The position numbers and the translations under genes were made by a program. This document shows positions 24,710 to 31,700 of a DNA stretch of 34,467 nt, in pieces. This stretch comes from Erysipelotrichaceae bacterium (GTDB taxonomy: Bacteria; Bacillota_I; Bacilli_A; Erysipelotrichales; Erysipelotrichaceae): positions 1 to 34,467 of the forward strand of contig JAEEHC010000073.1 in the NCBI GenBank assembly GCA_016280635.1, in the 5' to 3' direction. Below the pieces are notes generated by a model. It made no database searches. It worked only from the letters and a program-made list of their open reading frames with translations, and was not told the DNA's origin. How positions within the stretch are numbered: position 1 is the first letter of the stretch; the number at the start of each line of letters is the position of its first letter.

Positions 24710-26569
24710 ATGAATAAGATTGATGATTTTGAATATGGACAATTTGTTATGTATGACGGAAAAGTCATGCTTGTTTATGGCGTTCCCTATGAAGAGGAAG
24801 ATGAAGGATATCCAGATCAGATTCAGCTGACCGAAGAAAAAAGCCCACGATTATATGACAAAAAGGAAGAAACGGAATGTACGAAATGCATTTTAGCTCC
24901 TGTAAATGATGTCATTAAACTCTTAGCTGTAAAGGTCAGTGAAGATACCTTAAGATCATTTTTCCGGATCGACACTACTCCTTGGAAACTTTGTACAGAG
25001 AAGTTATACCCTATTGCGAAGGAATCAGGCAGTTTCATCTTATCAGAAGACGATGTTGAAACTTTTCTTTCACGTCTTGGCTCGATAGATCCTGTAGTCT
25101 ATGGTGAGTGGCAAACACAGTTTGTTTTCGGGGATCATGTCAAAACACAGAACGAGGATCCAAATCATTTCACCTTGAAAATGGTATGGAACTTAATGAG
25201 AGATGATTTTGAATGGTATGATGCGGAAGAAGATGAACCTGAATATATTCAAGCAATATGGGATTTCTATAAGCTGAATAAAGGTAAAGAACTGGATCAA
25301 ATCAACTTTCCGGATGAATATAAAAACACTGTAATTTCTGATATTTACTTGTCTTCCAAAGAAAATCCGATTTCTGATATGCAGAAGCAAACATATATCA
25401 AACTATTAAACGAACAGGTCACTGCTGGTGATCATTGGGCAATTCGGCATAAAGCCTATGCTTATTATGGTGGAAACAGTATTGTTCCGTGTGACTGGAA
25501 AAAAGCTGAAGAAACACTTCTGAAATTACATAATACTCAAACAGAAGATGCGAAATATGCTGCTAATTCACTTGGATACATTTATTACAGTGATCGTCTC
25601 GGAGAACCGGATTACGATAAAGCTTTTAGATATTTCTCAGAAGCCGCTGAGTATGGAATCATTGAAGCAACATATAAACTTGCCGATATGTACCGAAAAG
25701 GGCACGGCACGAAGAAACAGACTCAAAAAGCTTTTTCAACATACAAGAATCTTTACGAAAATGAATTTGAGAAGTTCAAAGATAAGCATACTGGCTGTAA
25801 GCTGGCAGATGTGGCATTAAGAATGGGTTACTGTTATGAAAACGGCGAAGGTATACAGTCGGATCTGTTTAAGGCTTTGGAATACTACCAGATAGCAAAC
25901 AATGCCATAGATGCACGAATTGCTGAACACAAGCATTTCGGAGATGAAACAGTAAAAAGAAACATTGATAATTCGATTCTGAGGATATCTGATAAGTTGG
26001 AAAATACCCTTCCCGATATTATTAATGAAAATGATTTTAACGGCATCAATTTAACTGGAAGAATGGTCTATCTTTTCATGTGTGTGGAAAAATTTTTGGT
26101 AACGATTTATCCAGAAAAAGACTGGACATTGGTAGCCGAAAAAATGTGGCCATGGACTGAAGATTATTGGGATAAAGGATGGGACAGATATTCTGTCGTT
26201 GTTCCAGAATTCTTGCTTGAATATCCATCATATGAAGAGACATCTGCACTTTCTTATGAAGGCAATATAACCAAAGAAGACTATAATACGCTGATTATGC
26301 TATATTCTGATATAACCTCAGGCGATGGAAAACAAGATATAGACATTATTCTTATGGCTCCCATCGACTTTTGCAACGAATGCGAAGGAACATCTGCATC
26401 GGAAGCACTAAAAAGTACCATGCCTATCTTTAATACTGTTGCTGAAGTATTTAGAAAAAATCATTTACGATTACCCGATATACAATCGGTAAAGGATTTT
26501 TCGATAGAAGAAGCGGGAGCATGGGGTGAATCGAAAGACACAAGAAATTATTCCATCATCCTAGCATAA
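24710..26569 (+). CDS. Sel1/TPR-repeat protein with unassigned C-terminal domain
   Basis: A 619-aa acidic cytoplasmic protein (no signal peptide or membrane segment). Residues 1-240 form an uncharacterised N-terminal region. Residues about 260-410 contain Sel1/TPR-like helical repeats (ANSLGYIYYSDRLGEPDYDKA, ATYKLADMYRKGHGTKKQTQKA, ALRMGYCYENGEGIQSDLFKA). Residues about 445-619 are a separate domain rich in aromatics (LTGRMVYLFMCVEKFL, WPWTEDYWDKGWDRYS, PEFLLEYPSYEET). This domain reminds me of orphan immunity-type proteins of Bacillota toxin loci, but I cannot name its family. The start follows AAAAGGAGG; an earlier in-frame ATG overlaps the IS end. AT-rich composition unlike lysS indicates acquisition. 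Sel1 repeats usually mediate protein contacts. Function unknown. Confidence 0.8.
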   Translation: MNKIDDFEYGQFVMYDGKVMLVYGVPYEEEDEGYPDQIQLTEEKSPRLYDKKEETECTKCILAPVNDVIKLLAVKVSEDTLRSFFRIDTTPWKLCTEKLYPIAKESGSFILSEDDVETFLSRLGSIDPVVYGEWQTQFVFGDHVKTQNEDPNHFTLKMVWNLMRDDFEWYDAEEDEPEYIQAIWDFYKLNKGKELDQINFPDEYKNTVISDIYLSSKENPISDMQKQTYIKLLNEQVTAGDHWAIRHKAYAYYGGNSIVPCDWKKAEETLLKLHNTQTEDAKYAANSLGYIYYSDRLGEPDYDKAFRYFSEAAEYGIIEATYKLADMYRKGHGTKKQTQKAFSTYKNLYENEFEKFKDKHTGCKLADVALRMGYCYENGEGIQSDLFKALEYYQIANNAIDARIAEHKHFGDETVKRNIDNSILRISDKLENTLPDIINENDFNGINLTGRMVYLFMCVEKFLVTIYPEKDWTLVAEKMWPWTEDYWDKGWDRYSVVVPEFLLEYPSYEETSALSYEGNITKEDYNTLIMLYSDITSGDGKQDIDIILMAPIDFCNECEGTSASEALKSTMPIFNTVAEVFRKNHLRLPDIQSVKDFSIEEAGAWGESKDTRNYSIILA

Positions 26570-26601
26570 CTATTTGTTTACAGAGTATGCAGAAGAAGTT
26601 A

Positions 26602-26616
26602 ATTGATTCTATCAAT
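26602..26616. repeat. Short palindrome upstream of the 112-aa orphan gene
   Basis: ATTGAT-TCT-ATCAAT, 6-bp arms with a 3-nt centre, between the Sel1-repeat gene and the next ribosome binding site. Could be a small operator or chance in AT-rich DNA. Confidence 0.3.
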
Positions 26617-26640
26617 AGATCTATGAAAGGATTTTAGCTG

Positions 26641-26979
26641 ATGAAAGAGCATAATGTCGGACTAAAAGTCTTAGCGGACAGTGTCCCCGTAGGATTAATT
26701 AGAATTATAAAAAAATATAGAACGGGATCTCTTGGAGCAATTAAAGATGACATTTTAAAAGGTCGATTTGTTCTGACTTGTTCATATTCTGGAGATTTTG
26801 AAAATTTCCAAAAAATCATCCGATGCCATGACGATCTTATTAATGCAGGATATAAAGCAGAATTATACGAACATGGGCGTAAATCAACGATTTCGTTTTT
26901 TAAAAACTGGTCTAAATCCATGGCTGATACAAGACGTCAAACCAAAGAGACATGGGATGATTTACTGGAAGACGACTAA
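26641..26979 (+). CDS. Orphan 112-aa protein
   Basis: A soluble protein of unrecognised family. It has a positively charged first half (GLIRIIKKYRTGSLGAIKDD), a central FVLTCSYSGDFENFQKII, and a charged C-terminus ending DDLLEDD. The layout suggests a small alpha/beta domain. Start supported by AAAGG 10 nt upstream. AT-rich like its neighbours. It lies 71 nt after the Sel1-repeat gene and 82 nt before the next small gene, on the same strand. An immunity or antitoxin-type role is possible from context only. Confidence 0.65.
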   Translation: MKEHNVGLKVLADSVPVGLIRIIKKYRTGSLGAIKDDILKGRFVLTCSYSGDFENFQKIIRCHDDLINAGYKAELYEHGRKSTISFFKNWSKSMADTRRQTKETWDDLLEDD

Positions 26980-27061
26980 AAAAGTACATTTGGAAACAGG
27001 AAGATCAGGGAACTCAAGAAAAGAGAAGTCAATGACAAAACTGGTTAGGAGAGAATTAAAT

Positions 27062-27358
27062 ATGGAAAAATGGAAATCTCTTCATTCTTTAGGCGCAATA
27101 GGATCTGAGGGTGGAATTATATCTGCTGACGAAGAGTATGAAGAGGCTTGTAGAATCACATTAGAAAAATGTCCACGATATTACGCTATAACTTGTGGTA
27201 TTTATGGTTCTATGGTTCATACAGTTTTTCGAAGGCCTGAACACTATCAAGAAACATATGATGCTATGAAAAAAGAATTAACAAAGTTCATCGATACTGA
27301 ATATACCGAAGATGAAGAGCGGAAATTCTATAAATGGTTCTGTAATAAATATGAATAA
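27062..27358 (+). CDS. Orphan 98-aa protein
   Basis: A small acidic soluble protein of unrecognised family. Visible stretches are SEGGIISADEEYEEACRITL, CPRYYAITCGIYGSMVHTVF and a charged helical C-terminus with RKFYKWFCNKY. The start at 27062 is chosen because AGGAGAG lies 8 nt upstream. In-frame ATGs further upstream (for example 27032) have weaker sites, and the earlier ones overlap the 112-aa gene. Third gene of the AT-rich block; a cluster of small orphan genes next to a large repeat protein resembles immunity-gene clusters (inference). Confidence 0.65.
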   Translation: MEKWKSLHSLGAIGSEGGIISADEEYEEACRITLEKCPRYYAITCGIYGSMVHTVFRRPEHYQETYDAMKKELTKFIDTEYTEDEERKFYKWFCNKYE

Positions 27359-27385
27359 TAACTGCGCTTCAGACAGGATTATTAG

Positions 27386-27434
27386 CCCAATCCCCACTAA
27401 AACCCTTTCCCCACACTGCCCCCAATTTTTCCCC
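27386..27434 (-). other. Putative G-quadruplex tract
   Basis: On the minus strand six runs of at least three G (4, 5, 4, 3, 4 and 3) are separated by loops of 7, 6, 3, 7 and 3 nt, meeting the usual G3+N1-7 pattern. On the plus strand it appears as repeated CCCC(A) units. It sits between the last orphan gene and the lysS-tail relic. Confidence 0.6.
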
Positions 27435-27442
27435 AATCATCG

Positions 27443-27480
27443 GTGAAAATACGTACGAAATCCGTGCGGAATCCGTGAAA
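27443..27480 (+). repeat. Imperfect direct repeat, right copy
   Basis: 38 nt beginning GTGAAAATACGT and ending ATCCGTGAAA. It matches 23931-23968 at 28 of 38 positions. In this copy the lysS-like tail comes after the repeat; in the left copy the true lysS tail comes before it. Confidence 0.55.
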
Positions 27481-27493
27481 ACTGTTTACGTAG

Positions 27494-27525
27494 TCCCGAC
27501 CATGAAGCAGAGAAACGGAGAATAA
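27494..27525 (+). pseudogene. Relic of a lysS 3' end
   Basis: The 13-mer TCCCGACCATGAA is identical to 23897-23909 in lysS. In frame it reads V-P-T-M-K-Q-R-N-G-E-stop, against [10 protein letters not shown]-stop in lysS. Nothing upstream continues the gene. A terminator follows 30 nt later, as expected behind a gene end. It looks like the former lysS terminus, displaced by about 3.6 kb. Confidence 0.6.
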
Positions 27526-27555
27526 CATACTTTTACGATCATCAGCTGACGGAAG

Positions 27556-27577
27556 AAGGAACCCTGCGGGGTTCCTT
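27556..27577 (+). terminator. Terminator behind the lysS-tail relic
   Basis: AAGGAACCC and GGGTTCCTT form a perfect 9-bp stem with loop TGCG, followed by TCATGT (poor U-tract beyond the stem's own TT). Probably the original lysS terminator; it now insulates the orphan genes from the FtsX operon. Confidence 0.7.
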
Positions 27578-27685
27578 TCATGTAGGAACAGGTTTATCAG
27601 CACTGCGCCAGGGCAGCACCGGAAAGTTTCATATCCTTCATTGCTTATGAAAAGGCCGCTGCTTAGGGCACAGTTCCTATATTTA

Positions 27686-27694
27686 TGGTATAAA
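27686..27694 (+). promoter_or_regulatory. Extended -10 of the FtsX-type permease operon
   Basis: TGGTATAAA with TATAAA at 27689-27694, 33 nt before the ATG at 27728. No good -35 at the right spacing. Confidence 0.45.
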
Positions 27695-27727
27695 TAAATT
27701 AGCATGGCAGTAAGGAGATGGCACATC

Positions 27728-30700
27728 ATGTTCATTCGCAATGGCATCAATTCCGTTCTGAGAGAGAAGGGCCGGACGGCACTGTTCTTTACTCTGATCG
27801 CTTTTCTGACCATTGCCATGATGCTTTCGCTCAGCGTACTGCTGTATTGTGATGCCATGATGAATGCCTGTGAAGAAACCTACCGGTCCATTGCGCTGGT
27901 GGAATACATGGGTTCTGAGTATCCTGATGAAGATGAACCCGACGCCAGTGCCCGCAAAACAGCCGCTGCCGTCAGCGATGATGCCATTCTGTCGGTTGAC
28001 GGCGTCACTGCCTGGACCCAGGGAAACACTGCCGCGGGTTCAGTTGAGGGCTATGTGCGCCAATCGGGATCCATGCCCTACGGAAACCGGGGGGTCATCA
28101 TCGTCAGCTACATCTCGGATCCGGTTTATCAATGGAAAGAACGCGACGAAAACGGCAACCCGGATACCACGGCAGAGGCTTTTTTCTATTACACCGCCAT
28201 CCTGGAAACCTCCATTTATTCCCGCAACCAGCGGGAAGGCGTCATAATCGACATTCTTCCCGGTGACAGCGGCTTTGTGCCCGAAAAAGGCCGGCATTAC
28301 GTGCTCAACGGTTCTTTCCCGGACACCACCCGATCAGCCAGTCAGATAGGCGACTTCCCGATGAATGGCCTGACCGTATTCCGGGTCGAATCATTCTTTG
28401 AATCGGAAGATCCGCCTTATGCCGAATGTTATGGAATCGAGGAAGTCCCCGAAGTCTTTCGGCGTGAGGCCGAACACTGCCGCACCATGAACAACTATGT
28501 CCGCATCGTGCCCTGCCACGATGTCAATGATGTCTACGTATTTCATCAGAACGACCTACAGCTGTCGGAAGGCAGCATGCCGGATGCCAACTCGCCATAC
28601 AGCTGCGTAATAACCGCTGATCTGGCCCAGAGTCTGGATCTTCATCCGGATGACAGTTTTACCCTCAGCATGCTTAAGCAGGCTGAGGATGACCGCTATT
28701 ACCTCACCGCCACCGATGAAAAGCAGGTTTTCACGGTCAGCGGCATAGCCAATGATTCTTCAGACTATGGCGGTACGGTATGGACCATAGCCGATGATGC
28801 CAATACGCCGCTGTTTGGCTATCTGCTCGGTACCGTATCACTGATCAATAACCAGGCCGAAAAGGCGGTGGAAGAACTAAGGGCCATGATGCCCGATCTG
28901 GTCAGAGTGACCCTGTTTGATCAAGGATACAACAGCGCCGTGCAGCCCTTCCGGGAAGTAAGAAAAACATCAGCGAATGTCCTGACCATTTCTTCTGCCG
29001 GCGTTATCACCGTGCTGCTGCTTTTCGCTTTCCTGTTCATCGGCCGCCAGAAAGACAGTGTTAAGATCATGGTTTCCCTGGGAACACCCGGACGTAAGAT
29101 CGCCCAGTGGTTCCTATCCGGTGCCCTGCTGATCTGCGGCGGTGCTTCGGCCGCCGGAACCGTTCTGGCCATGCTTTTGCGTCCGGCAATAATCAGCGCG
29201 GTCAACTGGTTTACTTCTTCTGTCAGAGGAAAGGATGATTTCCTGTGGTATAGTGAGACATCCGTCGGCATGGTGAAGCAGATGTCTTTTGAACTGAAGA
29301 TACCTCTGTGGCCTAACCTGACCGTTACCCTGGCAATCATATTGCTTGCCATGATGTTCTGTCTGGCGTTTCTCCGGCTGGCCAGCCGCTCCGGCACGCG
29401 CCGAAAAGGCCGAAGCCGGGTCCGAGTGCCCCGCGGCAGAACTTCCCTGCGCCACCGGGGCGGCCTGCGCTTCGCAATCCTGTCGATCCGCCGCGGCGGC
29501 CTGAGGTCCTTGCTGGTGCCGCTGGTCTCCATGGTGCTGACGGTAACCGTCATCACTTTGAGCGGCATGTATCAGAACTGGCAGAGAGAACTTGACGACG
29601 CCATGGATAAACTGCAGGTTGACGGCATGGCCGTCAGCCTGAACGGAACCTATTATTCAAATCTGGCCCTGCCCGTCAGTGCCGTAAGGCAGCTTCAGAG
29701 CACCGAAGGAATAACCGGCGTTTCCGTATCCTTCGGCTTTCACTACTGGCTGCAGGAAGAGATGCCGGCCTTCGGAAACGGTGAATCCGGCCGTTGGAAA
29801 CAGGAGATTTGGATCGCTTCCCAGCCTGAGCTGGTGGCGCTTAATGATCTGGATGCGGCAAAGGATTTCTACTATGCCGATGCGAACGCCCAATGGCTGC
29901 CGGGATGGGATGAGACCATGCTTGCGGAAACAGCGGTCATGCCGCTGCTGCTCCGCAATCCCATCATGACGGTAAGCGACCCCATTCCCGCCGTATGCAG
30001 CACCGCTTTCCTGGAAAGCCATGGTCTGAATCTGGGTGACACCCTCTTCTGCCAGGTCATATACGAGAATCATGCCGGGCGGCCCATCGAAAACACGGTA
30101 GTCATTCAGGCCGTGGGAAGCTACGCTCAAAGCGGCGGCAAGCCGCACATTTACGTACCGCTGTCCTTCTATCTTCCCCCGGAAATGATGAGTAATGGCG
30201 TGTTCCCCGATGAACTCAGACCGGTGGGCGTAACTGATGAGCAGATCAATCTTCTGTTCGGCCGACCGACCTTCCGCACCTGCCGGTTCCACATCACCTC
30301 AGCGCGTCATCTGGAAGAGGTCAGACAGCGGCTCAGAGACCAGAACTTCAGCAGCGTAAGGCACATATCCGCCAACCGTACGACCATCCTTCTCCGGGAT
30401 GCCTCCTTCCTGAAGCTCAAGGAGAACATGGACCGTAACATTGCCATTGGCCGGATCATGTCAATATTGATATCACTTCTGATCATTCTGATCGGTTTCA
30501 TCCTGTCCTGGCTGATGACATTCTCCAGACGCCGGGAATTTGCCCTGATGCGGGGCTTTGGTGCTACCGGAGTGCGAGTGTTTGCCTCCTTCTTTATGGA
30601 GCAGGCGATTCTCAGCCTGGCCGGCTGTCTGGCCGGCTGCCTGGCTTTCCTGAAACTGTATGCCGGAGGAATGATGCAGCCGCTGACCGTAGTGTCCTAT

Positions 30701-30787
30701 CTGATCTGTTATCTGCTGGGTACGGCGGTTTCGATAAGAATGATCGGCAAAACCGATCTCATGGAACTTTTGACTGTCCGCGAGTGA
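27728..30787 (+). CDS. FtsX-type ABC transporter permease, two-module
   Basis: A 1019-aa membrane protein with the architecture of MacB/FtsX-family permeases of Bacillota. One N-terminal helix (about 14-36) is followed by a large extracytoplasmic domain (about 40-405) and three helices (between about 410 and 560). A strongly basic cytoplasmic loop (RRKGRSRVRVPRGR) precedes a second module with a helix near 600-620, a second external domain and three C-terminal helices. The module starts resemble each other (RNGINSVLREKGRTALFF and RFAILSIRRGGLRSLLVPL), suggesting internal duplication. Start at 27728 with AAGGAG 10 nt upstream. The ATPase gene follows 15 nt later. Such systems act as mechanotransducers or export peptides and lipoproteins; the client is unknown. 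Confidence 0.88.
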   Translation: MFIRNGINSVLREKGRTALFFTLIAFLTIAMMLSLSVLLYCDAMMNACEETYRSIALVEYMGSEYPDEDEPDASARKTAAAVSDDAILSVDGVTAWTQGNTAAGSVEGYVRQSGSMPYGNRGVIIVSYISDPVYQWKERDENGNPDTTAEAFFYYTAILETSIYSRNQREGVIIDILPGDSGFVPEKGRHYVLNGSFPDTTRSASQIGDFPMNGLTVFRVESFFESEDPPYAECYGIEEVPEVFRREAEHCRTMNNYVRIVPCHDVNDVYVFHQNDLQLSEGSMPDANSPYSCVITADLAQSLDLHPDDSFTLSMLKQAEDDRYYLTATDEKQVFTVSGIANDSSDYGGTVWTIADDANTPLFGYLLGTVSLINNQAEKAVEELRAMMPDLVRVTLFDQGYNSAVQPFREVRKTSANVLTISSAGVITVLLLFAFLFIGRQKDSVKIMVSLGTPGRKIAQWFLSGALLICGGASAAGTVLAMLLRPAIISAVNWFTSSVRGKDDFLWYSETSVGMVKQMSFELKIPLWPNLTVTLAIILLAMMFCLAFLRLASRSGTRRKGRSRVRVPRGRTSLRHRGGLRFAILSIRRGGLRSLLVPLVSMVLTVTVITLSGMYQNWQRELDDAMDKLQVDGMAVSLNGTYYSNLALPVSAVRQLQSTEGITGVSVSFGFHYWLQEEMPAFGNGESGRWKQEIWIASQPELVALNDLDAAKDFYYADANAQWLPGWDETMLAETAVMPLLLRNPIMTVSDPIPAVCSTAFLESHGLNLGDTLFCQVIYENHAGRPIENTVVIQAVGSYAQSGGKPHIYVPLSFYLPPEMMSNGVFPDELRPVGVTDEQINLLFGRPTFRTCRFHITSARHLEEVRQRLRDQNFSSVRHISANRTTILLRDASFLKLKENMDRNIAIGRIMSILISLLIILIGFILSWLMTFSRRREFALMRGFGATGVRVFASFFMEQAILSLAGCLAGCLAFLKLYAGGMMQPLTVVSYLICYLLGTAVSIRMIGKTDLMELLTVRE

Positions 30788-30802
30788 CGAAGGGAGAATG
30801 GA

Positions 30803-31465
30803 ATGAGCGTATTTGAACTGAGCAACGTGACCTATGTATACCAATCACAATATCAGCGGGTGGAAGCCCTGAAGGGAATCTCCTGCCGTTTCGAACCCGG
30901 CCGGCTCTATGCCATCATGGGCAGTTCCGGAAGCGGCAAGACGACCCTGCTGTCGCTGATGGCAGGACTGGACATTCCCACTGAAGGAAAGGTCCTCTCT
31001 GACGGGGTATCCACCGCGGACATCGACCTTGAGCAGTACCGCCGGGAGCGCGTGGCCGTCATCTATCAGGATTTCCGCCTGTTTCCGCTGCTCACCGCTG
31101 CGGAAAACGTCATGTACCCCATGGAGTTAAGAGGCATGGATCCGGCATCGGCCAAAAAGCGCGCCGCGGAACTCATCAGAAAGGTCGGGCTGCCGGAGAC
31201 AACGCTTGACCGTTTCCCGGCCATGCTATCGGGCGGCGAGCAGCAGCGCGTAGCCATTGCCCGGGCTTTGGGCATGAAGACAAAGGTGCTGCTGGCTGAT
31301 GAACCGACCGGCAATCTGGACTCGGAAAACAGTTATAATATCTTTAAGATACTGGAAGACCTGGCCCATGAAGACGGTTATTGCGTCATCATCGTGACCC
31401 ACGACAGTGAACTGGGCGAGCGGGCAGACATGACCTTCCGACTCCGCGATGGACAACTGATCTGA
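30803..31465 (+). CDS. ABC transporter ATPase, LolD/MacB type
   Basis: A 220-aa single-domain ATPase with Walker [11 protein letters not shown]-loop IYQDFRLFP, signature LSGGEQQR, Walker [13 protein letters not shown] and switch His THDSE. The GNLDSE sequence and length are typical of LolD/MacB/FtsE-like ATPases that pair with FtsX-type permeases. Start preceded by AGGGAG. It powers the permease encoded immediately upstream. Confidence 0.93.
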   Translation: MSVFELSNVTYVYQSQYQRVEALKGISCRFEPGRLYAIMGSSGSGKTTLLSLMAGLDIPTEGKVLSDGVSTADIDLEQYRRERVAVIYQDFRLFPLLTAAENVMYPMELRGMDPASAKKRAAELIRKVGLPETTLDRFPAMLSGGEQQRVAIARALGMKTKVLLADEPTGNLDSENSYNIFKILEDLAHEDGYCVIIVTHDSELGERADMTFRLRDGQLI

Positions 31466-31532
31466 TTATGCCGGTCTAAAGCCATTGCGGAAAGCATTTG
31501 CGGCAGCACCGAGAAAGGAAAAGAAAACGACA

Positions 31533-31685
31533 ATGAAAAGAATCTTATGCATACTGATGAGTTTAATGATACTGATGGGACTGGTCAGCGGCTGTACGGC
31601 AAAGCCGGACATCGACTATCTCGTTCTGGTGAACAAGGAAAACAGGCTTCCTCAGACCGATGTTGCCCCTCCCAGAGAGGGCTAG
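31533..31685 (+). CDS. 50-aa lipoprotein, possibly a truncated gene
   Basis: A short predicted lipoprotein: MKRILCILMSLMILMG, lipobox VSGC with Cys near 21, then about 30 residues ending at TAG. The mature part DYLVLVNKENRLPQ resembles the N-terminal edge of VanY-type D-Ala-D-Ala carboxypeptidases (L-V-N-K-x-x-x-LP), after which those proteins continue for about 200 residues. Here the frame stops at once and no catalytic part follows, because the Memo-AMMECR1 gene begins 15 nt later. So either a relic of a carboxypeptidase gene or a true mini-lipoprotein, for example a client of the upstream ABC system. AAAGGAAAAG precedes the ATG. Confidence 0.6.
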   Translation: MKRILCILMSLMILMGLVSGCTAKPDIDYLVLVNKENRLPQTDVAPPREG

Positions 31686-31700
31686 TAAGGCCGTAACGTT

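Larger units (their letters stand above)
27359..27727. other. Right boundary of the AT-rich segment, no gene
   Basis: This 369-nt stretch carries, in order: a C-rich tract with minus-strand G-quadruplex potential (27386-27434), the right copy of the 38-bp imperfect repeat (27443-27480), a relic of a lysS 3' end (27494-27525), a terminator hairpin (27556-27577) and the promoter of the FtsX-type gene (27686-27694). No open reading frame here is credible. Confidence 0.7.

Noticed and set aside
23929-27600. Integrase, recombinase or replication gene in the accessory segment
   Set aside because: None found; the only mobile-element coding sequence is the broken transposase, so an active integrative element is not claimed.
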